A stretch of DNA of 64,000 nucleotides. It comes from Bradyrhizobium jicamae (GTDB taxonomy: Bacteria > Pseudomonadota > Alphaproteobacteria > Rhizobiales > Xanthobacteraceae). Location of the stretch: NCBI RefSeq assembly GCF_018130215.1, contig NZ_JAFCKQ010000028.1:29640-93639 (forward strand), given 5' to 3'. Under the pieces are notes generated by a model, which was not told where the DNA came from, did no database searches, and was given only the letters and a program-made list of their open reading frames with translations. Shown one piece after another: positions 1-8,988 of this stretch; the stretch's first letter is position 1; every line of letters starts with the position of its first letter. The position numbers were made by a program, and so were the translations under genes.

Positions 1-239
1 TCGGGCGACACCAGCTCGACCGAACGCAACACATGCGCCCGGAGGTCCTGATAGCGCCAGACCACCGGCACCGACGACGATTTGGGCTGCCAGGGCTCGA
101 TCTTGTTGGCCACGGTCCAGAGCGCGCCCGCCTCGAGCCTTTCCAGCTCGTCATAGTAGGCGAGCAGCTCGGGCGTATCCTCGACATTGGCCCGTCCGGC
201 CACGTCTTCCCGGTGGTTCTCACGCGCTGTCGTTGCCAT
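1..239 (-). CDS. Gentisate 1,2-dioxygenase, N-terminal part (runs off the window)
   Basis: Only the first 79 codons are present; the gene continues beyond base 1. The start ATG at 239 is preceded by a strong AGGAGGG ribosome site. The protein begins MATTARENHRED and contains an ELERLEAGALWTV stretch followed by VPVVWRYQDLRAHVLRSVELV, which matches the N-terminus of gentisate dioxygenases (cupin enzymes that cleave gentisate to maleylpyruvate, Fe(II)-dependent, cytosolic). It lies 30 bases after the acyl-CoA dehydrogenase and is probably co-transcribed with it. The metal-binding cupin motifs lie outside the window, so activity cannot be judged; salicylate or 1-hydroxy-2-naphthoate dioxygenases of the same family remain possible. 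Confidence 0.8.
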   Translation of the reverse strand, partial: MATTARENHREDVAGRANVEDTPELLAYYDELERLEAGALWTVANKIEPWQPKSSSVPVVWRYQDLRAHVLRSVELVSP

Positions 240-269
240 GCCGCCCTCCTGTGACGTCAGCCGTGTCGA

Positions 270-1445
270 TCAGGCTTCCTTCAGAATGTCGCGTCCGATG
301 ATGAGCTTCTGGACCTCGGTCGCGCCTTCATAGATGCGCAGTGCGCGTATCTCGCGGTAAAGCTGCTCGACGGTCTCGCCCGAGCGCACGCCGCGACCGC
401 CGAACATCTGCACGGCGCGGTCGATCACCGTCTGCGCGGTTTCGGTTGCGACCATCTTCGCCATCGCCGCCTCGCGCGTCGTGGATGCCTTCTGCACGTC
501 GCGCCGCCACGCCGCGCGATAGGTCAACAGCGCGCTGGCATCGACACCGGCGGCCATGTCCCCGAGCGCAGCCTGGCTCAATTGCTGGTCGCCCAGCACG
601 CCGCCGAACATCCGCCGGCTCCTGGCATGGGCTGTCGCCTCGTCGAGTGCGCGGCGGGCGAACCCCAGCGCGGCGGCGGCGACCGAGGCGCGGAAGATAT
701 CGAGCGTGCGCATCGCGATCTTGAAACCTTCGCCCGGCGAGCCCAGCAGCCGTGCCGCCGGAATCCGGCAGCCTTCGAAGCGCAGCGTCGCCAGCGGATG
801 CGGCGCCATCACGTCGATGCGCTCGGCAATCGAAAAGCCGGGATCATCAGGAAGCACCACAAAGGCCGAGATGCCGCGCGCGCCGGGCGCCTCGCCCGTG
901 CGCGCGAACAGCGTATAGACGTCGGCGATGCCGCCGTTGGAAATCCAGGTCTTCTCGCCATCCACGATGTAGTGGTCGCCTTCGCGCCGCGCGCTGCAAC
1001 CCATGGCGGCGACGTCGGAACCGGCCTCCTTCTCCGACAGGGCGAAGGCTGCGACCCATTCACCGCGCCGCGCCTTCGGCAGCACCAGGGCGCGCAGTTC
1101 CGGGGAACCGGAGATCGCCACCGCGCCGGTACCAAGTCCCTGCATCGCGAAGGCGAAATCAGCAAGCCCGCTGTGCCAGGCCAGTGTCTCGCGGGCGATG
1201 CAGATCAGTCGGGAATCGATCACCGCGTCAGGCCGGTCGCCGGCGACCGAGGCCTCGAGCAGCCCCGCGGCGCCGAGCCGGCGAACCAGCGAACGGCAGG
1301 TCGCGTCGACGTCAGGGCCATGCGTATCGCCGAGACCGGCCGCAAACGCATCGAGCGCGGCCGCGTAGTCGGCGTGCCCGGTGTCGAAGAACGGCCATGC
1401 GAGGTGCTGGCGCGATGGACCGCGCAACTGCGAAACCGGGGTCAT
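270..1445 (-). CDS. Acyl-CoA dehydrogenase
   Basis: This 391-residue protein has the usual length and order of the FAD-dependent acyl-CoA dehydrogenase family. Visible motifs are FALSEKEAGSDVAAM and KTWISNGGIADVYTLFART (substrate/FAD region), and a C-terminal MFGGRGV...RIYEGATEVQ segment typical of the catalytic end of the family. I chose the ATG at 1445 because GGGAG lies just upstream; the frame stays open to 1532 but that extension looks non-coding. It diverges from the ferredoxin-oxidoreductase/Rieske operon and precedes the gentisate dioxygenase. Its substrate is unknown; in this setting an aryl- or arylacetyl-CoA intermediate is likely. Confidence 0.88.
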   Translation of the reverse strand: MTPVSQLRGPSRQHLAWPFFDTGHADYAAALDAFAAGLGDTHGPDVDATCRSLVRRLGAAGLLEASVAGDRPDAVIDSRLICIARETLAWHSGLADFAFAMQGLGTGAVAISGSPELRALVLPKARRGEWVAAFALSEKEAGSDVAAMGCSARREGDHYIVDGEKTWISNGGIADVYTLFARTGEAPGARGISAFVVLPDDPGFSIAERIDVMAPHPLATLRFEGCRIPAARLLGSPGEGFKIAMRTLDIFRASVAAAALGFARRALDEATAHARSRRMFGGVLGDQQLSQAALGDMAAGVDASALLTYRAAWRRDVQKASTTREAAMAKMVATETAQTVIDRAVQMFGGRGVRSGETVEQLYREIRALRIYEGATEVQKLIIGRDILKEA

Positions 1446-1506
1446 GTCTATACTCCCGCATACGCCGCCTTTGCGTGCGCCGACAGGCGCGAGGCGCAGC
1501 AATAAC

Positions 1507-1522
1507 GTTTCATGTCTAAAAT
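1507..1522. promoter_or_regulatory. Candidate MarR operator, copy A
   Basis: The minus strand reads ATTTTAGACATGAAAC, an imperfect inverted repeat of the form RTTTYA-N4-TRAAAY. It lies 61 bases upstream of the acyl-CoA dehydrogenase start. The same sequence with two changes recurs at 1660-1675. Two copies in one divergent promoter region, with a MarR gene at the end of the flanking operon, suggest an operator; this is inference. Confidence 0.5.
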
Positions 1523-1645
1523 ATTCTGTCAAGCGAGCCGATGCGCGCCCAAGCCGGCTCGTCGCGCGAAAAGCCTACGAAACAGGCGAAAACCGCGAAT
1601 AGTCGAGCAATTGCCATTTTGTCCCGGCGAACTCCCCGAGTCCGA

Positions 1646-1675
1646 TTGACAGCATTTTTGTTTGAGGTCTAAAAT
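1646..1675 (+). promoter_or_regulatory. Predicted sigma-70-like promoter of the ferredoxin-oxidoreductase/Rieske operon
   Basis: TTGACA at 1646-1651 is followed after 18 bases by TAAAAT at 1670-1675, close to the sigma-70 consensus. The first gene starts at 1720, leaving a short leader. The -10 lies inside candidate operator copy B, which would suit repression. Confidence 0.6.
1660..1675. promoter_or_regulatory. Candidate MarR operator, copy B (overlaps the -10)
   Basis: The minus strand reads ATTTTAGACCTCAAAC, identical at 14 of 16 positions to copy A at 1507-1522. It covers the predicted -10 hexamer of the downstream operon, so a bound protein would block polymerase. Confidence 0.5.
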
Positions 1676-1719
1676 TATCTGCGGTCATCCCGAGTTCCTG
1701 CGAGACCGAGGAGACGAGC

Positions 1720-3882
1720 ATGGCAGAACGCTCTTTCGCACGCGAGGTCGAAGACCTCAGGCTCGGCGCCGGCCAGGAATTCCGCGGCGAAGGCATCCTC
1801 GCGATCACCAAGGCCCTGCTGGAATGCGGCGTCAGCTATGTCGCCGGTTACCAGGGTGCGCCGATCTCCCATCTGATGGACGTGCTGTCGGACGCGCAGG
1901 AGATTTTGTCCGATCTCGGCGTGCATTTCGAATCCAGCGCCAGCGAGGCGACGGCCGCGGCCACGCTGGCGGCCTCGGTGATGTATCCGGTGCGCGGCGC
2001 GGTCACCTTCAAGGCGCCGGTCGGCATCAACGTCGCCTCCGACGCGCTCGCCAACCTCACCTCGGGCGGCGTGACCGGCGGCGCACTCATCATCATCGGC
2101 GAGGACTACGGCGAAGGCTCCTCCATCATGCAGGAGCGCTCGCACGCCTTTGCGATGAAGTCGCAAATCTGGCTGGTCGACCCGCGGCCCGACGTGGCCT
2201 CGATCGCCAAGGCGGTGCATGATTCCTTCGAGCTGTCCGAGGCGTCGAACACGCCGGTCATGCTGGAGGTGCGGATTCGCGCCTGCCATGTGCACGGGCG
2301 CTTCGCCACCCGCGACAATGTCCGCCCCGCCTTCCCGTTGTCCCGCGCGCTCGAGCAGCCGTCGCGCGACACCAACCGGATCGTGCTGCCGCCGGCCTCG
2401 TTCCTGCACGAGAAGGAGAAGATCGAGCAGCGCTGGCCGGCAGCGGTCGAATTCATCCATGCGCGCGGCATGAACGAGACGTTCGACGGCGATATCGGCG
2501 ATATCGGCATCATCATGCAGGGCGGCATGTATAACGGCGTGATCAGCGCGCTGCGCGAGGCCGGCCTTGCCGACGTCTGGGGCGAGACGCGGGTGCCGCT
2601 CTACGTGATGAACGTGACGTACCCGATCGTCGACCGCGAAGTGATCGATTTCTGCCGCGGCAAGAAGGCCGTGCTGATGGTCGAGGAAGGCCAGCCGGAA
2701 TTCATCGAGCAGGCGCTGCACAAGATCCTGCGCAATGCCGACATTCCGGCGAGGCTCCACGGCAAGGATCTGTTCCCGATGGCCGGTGAATACACGGCGC
2801 AAGTGATGGGGACCGCGATCGGCGCCTTCATCCGGCGCTGGCGCTCCGATGTGCTGCCGGATTCCGCGCGCGCGCCGAACATCGACCGGGTCGAGGTCGA
2901 CGACAAGATCCGCGCGCTGGCCGACGTGGTGCCGCCGCGACCTCCCGGCTTCTGCACCGGTTGCCCGGAGCGGCCGATCTTCTCCGCGATGAAGCTCGTC
3001 GAGAAGGAACTCGGGCCGCACCACGTGGCGGCCGATATCGGCTGCCATCTGTTCTCGATCCTGCCGCCGTTCAATATCGGCGCCACCACGATGGGCTACG
3101 GGCTCGGCCCGGCGTCCGCCTCGGCCTTCAACATTCCAGCGGGGAAGCGCTCGATCTCGATGATGGGCGACGGCGGCTTCTGGCATAACGGGCTGACCAG
3201 CGGCGTCGGCAATGCCGTCTTCAACCAGCACGACGGCGTGATCGTCGTGGTCGACAACTACTACTCCGCCGCGACCGGCGGCCAGGACATCCCCTCCTCG
3301 CGCGCCGACAATCGTTCGCGCTCGACCAAGCATCCGATCGTGGAGGCGGTGAAGGGCGTCGGTGCCAAATGGGTGCGCCAGATCGACCGCACCTACGACG
3401 TGACGCGGATGCGCGACACATTGCGCGAGGCGCTGACGACGAAGGAGAAGGGACCGAAGGTCATCGTCGCATCTTCGGAGTGCATGCTGAACAAGCAGCG
3501 GCGCGTGAAGCCACTGACGGCGGCCGCCGCCAAACGCGGCGAGCGCATCGTGCGCGAGCGCTTTGGTGTCGATGAGGACGTCTGTTCCGGCGACCACGCC
3601 TGCATCCGCCTGTCCGGCTGCCCGTCGCTGTCGGTGAAACCAACCAGCGATCCGCTGAAGGACAATCCGGTCGCCGCCGTCGACAACTCCTGCGTCGGAT
3701 GCGGCCATTGCGGCGAGGTTGCGGACGCGGCCGTGCTGTGCCCGTCCTTCTATCGCGCCGACATCGTCTCCAATCCGACCGCGTTCGAAGCGCGGCTGGA
3801 CCGGCTCTGGCGGCGGATGATCGGCGCATTGCAACGCTGGCGGGCAGGCCGGCGGGTCATGTTCGAGCAGGAGGCGGCATGA
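1720..3882 (+). CDS. Indolepyruvate:ferredoxin oxidoreductase-like alpha subunit
   Basis: This 720-residue protein resembles IorA, the thiamine-diphosphate and iron-sulfur subunit that oxidatively decarboxylates 2-oxo acids to acyl-CoA with ferredoxin as acceptor. The N-terminal third is a pyruvate-oxidoreductase-like domain. A CTGCPERP motif sits near residue 411, and the diphosphate-binding GDGGFWHNGL...VVVDN motif near 480-515. Two Cys-rich clusters follow at about 620-675, the second being CVGCGHCGEVADAAVLCP, as expected for 4Fe-4S centres. GAGGAGA precedes the ATG. The next gene overlaps it by ATGA and supplies the gamma-like domain. Next to a Rieske dioxygenase it may act on an aromatic 2-oxo acid, or serve as an arylpyruvate or acyl-CoA oxidoreductase; the exact substrate is inferred. 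Confidence 0.85.
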   Translation: MAERSFAREVEDLRLGAGQEFRGEGILAITKALLECGVSYVAGYQGAPISHLMDVLSDAQEILSDLGVHFESSASEATAAATLAASVMYPVRGAVTFKAPVGINVASDALANLTSGGVTGGALIIIGEDYGEGSSIMQERSHAFAMKSQIWLVDPRPDVASIAKAVHDSFELSEASNTPVMLEVRIRACHVHGRFATRDNVRPAFPLSRALEQPSRDTNRIVLPPASFLHEKEKIEQRWPAAVEFIHARGMNETFDGDIGDIGIIMQGGMYNGVISALREAGLADVWGETRVPLYVMNVTYPIVDREVIDFCRGKKAVLMVEEGQPEFIEQALHKILRNADIPARLHGKDLFPMAGEYTAQVMGTAIGAFIRRWRSDVLPDSARAPNIDRVEVDDKIRALADVVPPRPPGFCTGCPERPIFSAMKLVEKELGPHHVAADIGCHLFSILPPFNIGATTMGYGLGPASASAFNIPAGKRSISMMGDGGFWHNGLTSGVGNAVFNQHDGVIVVVDNYYSAATGGQDIPSSRADNRSRSTKHPIVEAVKGVGAKWVRQIDRTYDVTRMRDTLREALTTKEKGPKVIVASSECMLNKQRRVKPLTAAAAKRGERIVRERFGVDEDVCSGDHACIRLSGCPSLSVKPTSDPLKDNPVAAVDNSCVGCGHCGEVADAAVLCPSFYRADIVSNPTAFEARLDRLWRRMIGALQRWRAGRRVMFEQEAA

Positions 3883-5423
3883 ACGTCTCGGTTGCCCCCA
3901 CCTCCGTCGGCCTCAGCCAGGCACGCCCCATCAGCATCGCGGTGCTGGCGATGGGCGGCCAGGGAGGCGGCGTGCTGGTCGACTGGATCGTGGCGCTGGC
4001 CGAGCGGCGCGGCTGGTTTGCGCAATCGACCTCGGTGCCCGGCGTCGCCCAGCGTACGGGTGCCACGATCTACTACATCGAGATGATCGCGCCCGACCCG
4101 AGCAGGCCCGGCCGCAGCCCCGTGCTGTCGCTGATGCCGGCGCCCGGCAAGGTCGATATCGTGATCGGTGCCGAACTGATGGAAGCGGGCCGCGCCATGC
4201 TCCGCGGACTGGTCTCGCCCGACCGCACGCTCCTGATCGGATCCTCGCACCGCTCCCTGGCAGTCGTCGAGAAGACCGCGCCCGGCGACGGAACGGCCGA
4301 CGCCGCCCAGGTCTATGACGCCGCGAATGTCGCGGCCAATCGCTTCATCGCCTTCGACATGGCCGAGATTGCCGATGCCACCGGCAGCGTGGTGTCTTCC
4401 GTGCTGTTCGGCGCGCTCGCCGGCTCCGGCGCCCTGCCCTTTGCGGTCGAGGACTTCGAAGCCACCATCCGCGCGGCCGGCGTCGGTGTTGATGCCAGCC
4501 TGCGCGCCTTCACTGCCGGTCGCGAGCGCGCCATTGCGACGCTGAAGCAGGACCCGAAGATCAAGCCCGCAGCGAAGCCGCCGCTGGCCAAGCGCTTTCC
4601 AACACTCGCGCCGATCGGCCACGCGGGCTACGACGCGCTTGTGGCGCGGGCGCAGCGCTTGCCAGTCGAGTCGCACGGCATCGTCGCGGCCGGCCTGCGG
4701 CGCGTGGTCGATTTCCAGGACGTCGCCTACGGAAGCGAATATCTCGACCGGCTGGAAGCTATGCCGCGTGATGCGATCGGCCTGCTGCAGGCCTTCGCAA
4801 AATATCTCGCGGTCGCGATGGCCTATGACGACGTCATCCGCGTCGCCGATCTCAAGACGCGGGCCGGACGGTTCGACCGGGTGCGTCGCGAGGTGCGGGC
4901 CGGCGACGACCAGGTGCTCGCCGTCACCGAGTTCTTCCATCCCCGGATCGAGGAAATGGCCGGCATGCTGCCGCGGCGGCTCGGCGAAAGGCTCGAACGC
5001 AGCGAATGGATCGCCCGGCTGATCGATCGCGGCCGCAAGCTCCGCACCACCGCGCCGTCTGCCTTCCTGCTGCTCTACTGCATCGCCGGCCTGCGCCGCT
5101 TCCGCCGCGGCTCGCTGCGGCATGCCCGCGAGATGCGCCATCTCGACGATTGGGCGCAACGCGTCGGCAAATTCGCCTCCGGCGACATCGCGCTCGCGAC
5201 CGCCGTGTGCGAGGCGCGCCGCCTCGTCGGCGGCTATTCGGACACCCACTCCCGCGGCGAATCGAAATTCGACAAGGTCATGCGCGCGTCCGAGCGCCTG
5301 GCCGGCCGCCCCGACGCCGCCGAATGGGTGCAGCGGTTGACCAAGGTCGCGCTGAAGGATGCCGATGGCACCGGTCTCGACGGCGCACTGCGCACCGTCG
5401 AAACCCTGTTCGAGGACGCCTGA
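3879..5423 (+). CDS. Indolepyruvate oxidoreductase beta-family subunit with DUF6537-like C-terminus
   Basis: The 514-residue product starts at an ATG overlapping the previous stop, so the two subunits are translationally coupled. Residues of about 18-210 form the 2-oxoacid:ferredoxin oxidoreductase gamma domain, with AVLAMGGQGGG and SVPGVAQRTGATIYYIEM. The remaining 300 residues, rich in Arg and Leu, look like the DUF6537 extension found on long IorB-like proteins, roughly two and a half times the length of classical IorB. It should pair with the alpha subunit in the cytosol. Whether the extension gates electron transfer or holds the complex together is unknown. Confidence 0.8.
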   Translation: MNVSVAPTSVGLSQARPISIAVLAMGGQGGGVLVDWIVALAERRGWFAQSTSVPGVAQRTGATIYYIEMIAPDPSRPGRSPVLSLMPAPGKVDIVIGAELMEAGRAMLRGLVSPDRTLLIGSSHRSLAVVEKTAPGDGTADAAQVYDAANVAANRFIAFDMAEIADATGSVVSSVLFGALAGSGALPFAVEDFEATIRAAGVGVDASLRAFTAGRERAIATLKQDPKIKPAAKPPLAKRFPTLAPIGHAGYDALVARAQRLPVESHGIVAAGLRRVVDFQDVAYGSEYLDRLEAMPRDAIGLLQAFAKYLAVAMAYDDVIRVADLKTRAGRFDRVRREVRAGDDQVLAVTEFFHPRIEEMAGMLPRRLGERLERSEWIARLIDRGRKLRTTAPSAFLLLYCIAGLRRFRRGSLRHAREMRHLDDWAQRVGKFASGDIALATAVCEARRLVGGYSDTHSRGESKFDKVMRASERLAGRPDAAEWVQRLTKVALKDADGTGLDGALRTVETLFEDA

Positions 5424-5425
5424 GG

Positions 5426-6388
5426 ATGGATCAATTCGAAGTCGTCGTGTCGAAGGCGGAGCGGCTTACGCCGCGCATCCGTGAGTTCGTGCTTGCACGC
5501 GGCAATGGTGCGCCGATGCCAGGCTGGGCACCCGGCGCCCATATCGATGTCCATCTGCCCGACGTCGGCCGCCGATCCTATTCCTTGATCGAGACGCTCT
5601 CGCCGCGCGCCGTCGAGCACCCGACCGGCTATCGCATCGCCGTGCTGCAGGAAAGCAGGAGCCGCGGCGGCTCGACCTACATGCACGGTCTCAAGGCAGG
5701 CGATCGCCTGACGATCTCGCCGCCGGCGAACAATTTCCCGCTCGGTGCCGGCGCAGGCGAAGTCGCCCTCGTTGCGGGCGGTATCGGCATCACGCCGCTG
5801 CTCACGATGGCCTGCGAATTGAGCGCCGCGAAACGGCCGTTCTCGTTCCACTACGCCGGCCGCAGCCGGAGCGAACTCGCCTTTCTCGGCGAGGTAGAGC
5901 GGCTCACCGGCGCCAATGCAACAATTCATTCCGACGACGAGGCCGGCCGCTTCTTCGATCTCGAGGGCCTGATGACGCGGCTTGCGCCCGACGTACCGCT
6001 CTATCTTTGCGGGCCGCTGCCGATGATCGAATCAGCGATCGCACTGGCGAAGCGGATGAACTGGCCGCTGGGCCGGCTCCATTTCGAGATCTTCACCGCG
6101 CCGGAAGAGAAGTCCGGCGATACCAGCTTCGAGGTCGAGCTTAAGAGCAGCGGCCGCGTCTACGAGATTCCCGCCGGCAAGACCATCCTCGACGTGCTGC
6201 TCGAGGCTGGAGAGGATCCCATCCATGACTGCAAGCGCGGCGATTGTGGAATCTGCCAGACCGGCGTTGTCGAGGGCATCCCCGATCATCGCGACTACAT
6301 CCTGAGTGAAAGCGAACGGGCATCGAACAAGGTGATGCAGATCTGCATTTCGCGCGCGAAGACCAGGCGGCTCGTGCTCGACCTGTGA
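5426..6388 (+). CDS. Phthalate-dioxygenase-reductase-type oxygenase reductase (FMN/NAD/2Fe-2S)
   Basis: This 320-residue flavoprotein carries electrons from NAD(P)H to the Rieske oxygenase encoded next to it. The order is that of class IA reductases: a flavin-binding barrel with RRSYSLIE, an NAD-binding fold with VAGGIGITPLLTM and LYLCGPLPMI, and a C-terminal plant-type ferredoxin domain with CKRGDCGIC (CX4CX2C) plus a distal Cys. The ATG follows the upstream stop by two bases. Closest named relatives by architecture are VanB and phthalate dioxygenase reductase. Partner choice follows from gene order. Confidence 0.88.
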   Translation: MDQFEVVVSKAERLTPRIREFVLARGNGAPMPGWAPGAHIDVHLPDVGRRSYSLIETLSPRAVEHPTGYRIAVLQESRSRGGSTYMHGLKAGDRLTISPPANNFPLGAGAGEVALVAGGIGITPLLTMACELSAAKRPFSFHYAGRSRSELAFLGEVERLTGANATIHSDDEAGRFFDLEGLMTRLAPDVPLYLCGPLPMIESAIALAKRMNWPLGRLHFEIFTAPEEKSGDTSFEVELKSSGRVYEIPAGKTILDVLLEAGEDPIHDCKRGDCGICQTGVVEGIPDHRDYILSESERASNKVMQICISRAKTRRLVLDL

Positions 6389-6399
6389 TGGAGGAACGC

Positions 6400-7713
6400 A
6401 TGATCAGATATGCCGGCAACTCCGAGGCGATCCGTGCCCTGGTACGTGAACAGGCCGTTCACCGCGACGTCTATGTCAACGAGGAGGTGTTCCAGCTCGA
6501 GATGGAGCACATGTTCCCGAACAGCTGGGTGTATGTCGGCCACGACAGCCAGGTTCCCAATCCCGGCGATTATTACGGCACGACGATCGGCACGCAGCCG
6601 GTCCTCTTGGTCCGCCACACCGACGGCACCGTGCATGTCCTGCACAATCGCTGCCCTCACAAGGGCACGCGCATCACCTCCGAGACCTGCGGCAACACCG
6701 GAAAGTTCTTCCGATGCCCCTACCATGCCTGGAGCTTCAAGACCGATGGCTCGCTGCTGGCGATCCCCCTGAAGAAGGGCTACGAGAACACCGGCTTCGA
6801 ACAGAGCCAGGCCGCGCGCGGCATGACGCCCGTGCGCCATGTCCGCAACTACCGCGGCTTCGTGTTCGCCAAGATCAACGATGGCGGCCTCGATTTCGAG
6901 GAGTTCTTCGGCGAGAGCCTCACGAGCTTCGACAACATGATCGATCGCTCGCCGGTCGGCCGGCTCAAGGTCGCCGGCGGCGTGCTGCGATACATGCACA
7001 ACTGCAACTGGAAGATGCTGGTCGAGAACCAGACCGACACCTGCCATCCGATGGTGGCCCACGAGTCCTCCGCCGGAACCGTGGTCGAGGTCTGGAAGAA
7101 GGCGCCGCCCGGCACCAAGAAGCCGATGGCGGTCGAGATCATCGCCCCCTTCATGAGCCCGTATGAGTTCTTCGAGAACATGGGCATCCGGATCTGGGAC
7201 AACGGCCACGGCCACACCGGCGTGCACCACTCGATCCACTCCGACTATTCCGCGGTGCCCGGCTATTTCGAGAAGATGACCGCGGCCTATGGCGAGGACC
7301 GGGCCAAGGCGATCCTCGGCGAGAACAGGCACAACACGGTCTATTTCCCCAATATCATGATCAAGGGACCGATCCAGCTGTTGCGGCAGTTCAAGCCGAT
7401 CGCCGCCAACAAGACGCTGGTGGAGTCCTGGACATTCCAGCTCGTCGACGCGCCCGACATGCTGCTCGAGCGCACGCTGATGTACAACCGCCTGATCAAC
7501 GCGCCGACCTCGATCGTCGGCCATGACGACCTTGAGATGTACGAGCGCGCGCAGGAGGGCCTGCATTCGAACGGCAACGAATGGGTCAATCTGCAGCGCC
7601 TCTACAGTCCCGACGAAGCCGGGCAGACGAACGTCGCGGTGAACGGGACCAGCGAATGGCCGATGCGCCACCAGTTCCGGGCCTGGACCAAGTTCATGAC
7701 GATGGGGATGTGA
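6400..7713 (+). CDS. Rieske aromatic-ring dioxygenase, alpha (catalytic) subunit
   Basis: The 437-residue protein is the catalytic subunit of a two-subunit Rieske non-heme iron oxygenase. The Rieske cluster ligands are C85-x-H87 and C106-x2-H109. The mononuclear iron site shows D213-x2-H216-x4-H221 in the NQTDTCHPMVAHES segment. GGAGG five bases upstream supports the ATG at 6400; an ATG at 6388 is less likely. A beta subunit follows two bases later and the reductase precedes it. The enzyme should cis-dihydroxylate or hydroxylate an aromatic or indolic ring; benzoate, anthranilate and indole-acetate-derived substrates are all possible on this evidence. Confidence 0.9.
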   Translation: MIRYAGNSEAIRALVREQAVHRDVYVNEEVFQLEMEHMFPNSWVYVGHDSQVPNPGDYYGTTIGTQPVLLVRHTDGTVHVLHNRCPHKGTRITSETCGNTGKFFRCPYHAWSFKTDGSLLAIPLKKGYENTGFEQSQAARGMTPVRHVRNYRGFVFAKINDGGLDFEEFFGESLTSFDNMIDRSPVGRLKVAGGVLRYMHNCNWKMLVENQTDTCHPMVAHESSAGTVVEVWKKAPPGTKKPMAVEIIAPFMSPYEFFENMGIRIWDNGHGHTGVHHSIHSDYSAVPGYFEKMTAAYGEDRAKAILGENRHNTVYFPNIMIKGPIQLLRQFKPIAANKTLVESWTFQLVDAPDMLLERTLMYNRLINAPTSIVGHDDLEMYERAQEGLHSNGNEWVNLQRLYSPDEAGQTNVAVNGTSEWPMRHQFRAWTKFMTMGM

Positions 7714-7714
7714 C

Positions 7715-8227
7715 ATGAGCACCGTTGCCGAGGTCCCTGTCGTGAACACGGTTCCGACGGATCAGGAATTGATCGACTTCGTCGTCCGCGAAGCACGGCT
7801 GATCGATCAGCAGCGTTTCGACGAATGGCTCGACATGTATGCCGATGACGCCTTCTACTGGATGCCGCTGGAATGGAATCAGACCGACCCGCGGCTGACC
7901 TGCTCGCTGATGTACGAGGACAAGCTGCTGCTCTCGATCCGGGTGGAACGGCTCAAGGGTGCGCGGACCTTCAGCCAGAAGCCGAAGAGTCGCTGCCATC
8001 ACGTGCTGCAGACCCCGCAGGTCGATTCACGCGATCCTTCCACCAACAGCTACGTCACCTGGACCCCGATGCACTACGTCGAGACCCGCCTGGACGAGCA
8101 GACGCTCTATGCGGCCTGGGTAACGCATCATCTGGGTGTCGAGAACGGCAGGTTGAAGATCAAGCTGAAGCGGGTCGACCTGATCAATTGCGATGCTGCC
8201 TTCGGCAACATCCAGCTCTTCATGTAG
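7715..8227 (+). CDS. Rieske aromatic-ring dioxygenase, beta subunit
   Basis: The 170-residue protein matches the small structural subunit of ring-hydroxylating dioxygenases (SnoaL-like cone fold). The characteristic segments are EARLIDQQRFDEWLDMYADD, AFYWMPLEW and SRCHHVLQTP. It has no cofactor motif, as expected, and should assemble with the alpha subunit into a hexamer. It starts one base after the alpha stop codon, so translation is probably coupled. Confidence 0.9.
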   Translation: MSTVAEVPVVNTVPTDQELIDFVVREARLIDQQRFDEWLDMYADDAFYWMPLEWNQTDPRLTCSLMYEDKLLLSIRVERLKGARTFSQKPKSRCHHVLQTPQVDSRDPSTNSYVTWTPMHYVETRLDEQTLYAAWVTHHLGVENGRLKIKLKRVDLINCDAAFGNIQLFM

Positions 8228-8233
8228 GGAACG

Positions 8234-8968
8234 ATGGGTGTGACCGATTACACGGCGATCGTCAGCGGCGGCAATACCGGCATCGGGGCGGCGATCGCGC
8301 GCGGCCTGCTTGCAGAAGGATATGAGGTGATCTCGCTGTCGCGGCGCAAGCCGGACTGGAGTCATCCGAAGCTCTCCGCTTACGAAGTCGATCTGCTCGA
8401 TGCCACCGCGACGCGCCAGGTCACCGCCGAGGTCGCCGCCAAGGTTGCGATCACCCATGTCGTGCACAATGCCGGCGCGATCCGCGCCAGGCTGCTGGAA
8501 GAGGTCGAGGACGAGGATGTCGGCGCGCTGGCCCAGCTGCATTTCGGCGCCGCGATCGCGCTGGCGCAGGCGGCGTTGCCCGGCATGAAGCAGGCGCGCT
8601 TCGGCCGCATCGTGCTGCTGTCGTCCCGCGCTGCGCTCGGGGCCGTCACCCGAACGGTCTATTCGGCCACCAAGGCCGGCATCATCGGCATGGCCCGGAC
8701 CTGGGCGCTGGAGCTCGCGCCGTTCGGGATCACGGTCAATGTCGTCGCGCCCGGCCCGATCGCGGATACCGAAATGTTCGAGAGCGTGATGTCGCCGGAA
8801 TCCGAACGCGCCAAGGCGCTGGCGCGGGCGATCCCGCTTGGCCGTCTCGGCAAGTCGAGCGACGTTGCACGCGCAGTCAGTTTCTTCAGTTCACCGGATG
8901 CGGATTTCATTACCGGGCAGACGCTCTATGTCTGCGGCGGGGCCAGCATCGGGTCGATTTCCATCTAG
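8234..8968 (+). CDS. SDR-family oxidoreductase
   Basis: A classical short-chain dehydrogenase of 244 residues. The NAD(P)-binding glycine motif is SGGNTGIGAAIA at the N-terminus, followed by HNAGAI and the catalytic Ser...Tyr-x3-Lys as LLSSRAALG...YSATKAG. It sits six bases after the dioxygenase beta gene and before the MarR gene, so it probably oxidises the diol or alcohol produced by the dioxygenase, or acts on a later intermediate. The residue after the first beta strand is Ser-Arg-Arg, which favours NADP over NAD, as inference. Confidence 0.85.
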   Translation: MGVTDYTAIVSGGNTGIGAAIARGLLAEGYEVISLSRRKPDWSHPKLSAYEVDLLDATATRQVTAEVAAKVAITHVVHNAGAIRARLLEEVEDEDVGALAQLHFGAAIALAQAALPGMKQARFGRIVLLSSRAALGAVTRTVYSATKAGIIGMARTWALELAPFGITVNVVAPGPIADTEMFESVMSPESERAKALARAIPLGRLGKSSDVARAVSFFSSPDADFITGQTLYVCGGASIGSISI

Positions 8969-8988
8969 CTTCGGTGAGAACGCCAGCC

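Noticed and set aside
1675..3834. A 719-codon open frame antisense to the ferredoxin-oxidoreductase alpha gene
   Set aside because: It is His/Arg/Asp-rich with no domain, a typical by-product of GC-rich codon bias opposite a gene with clear TPP and iron-sulfur motifs.
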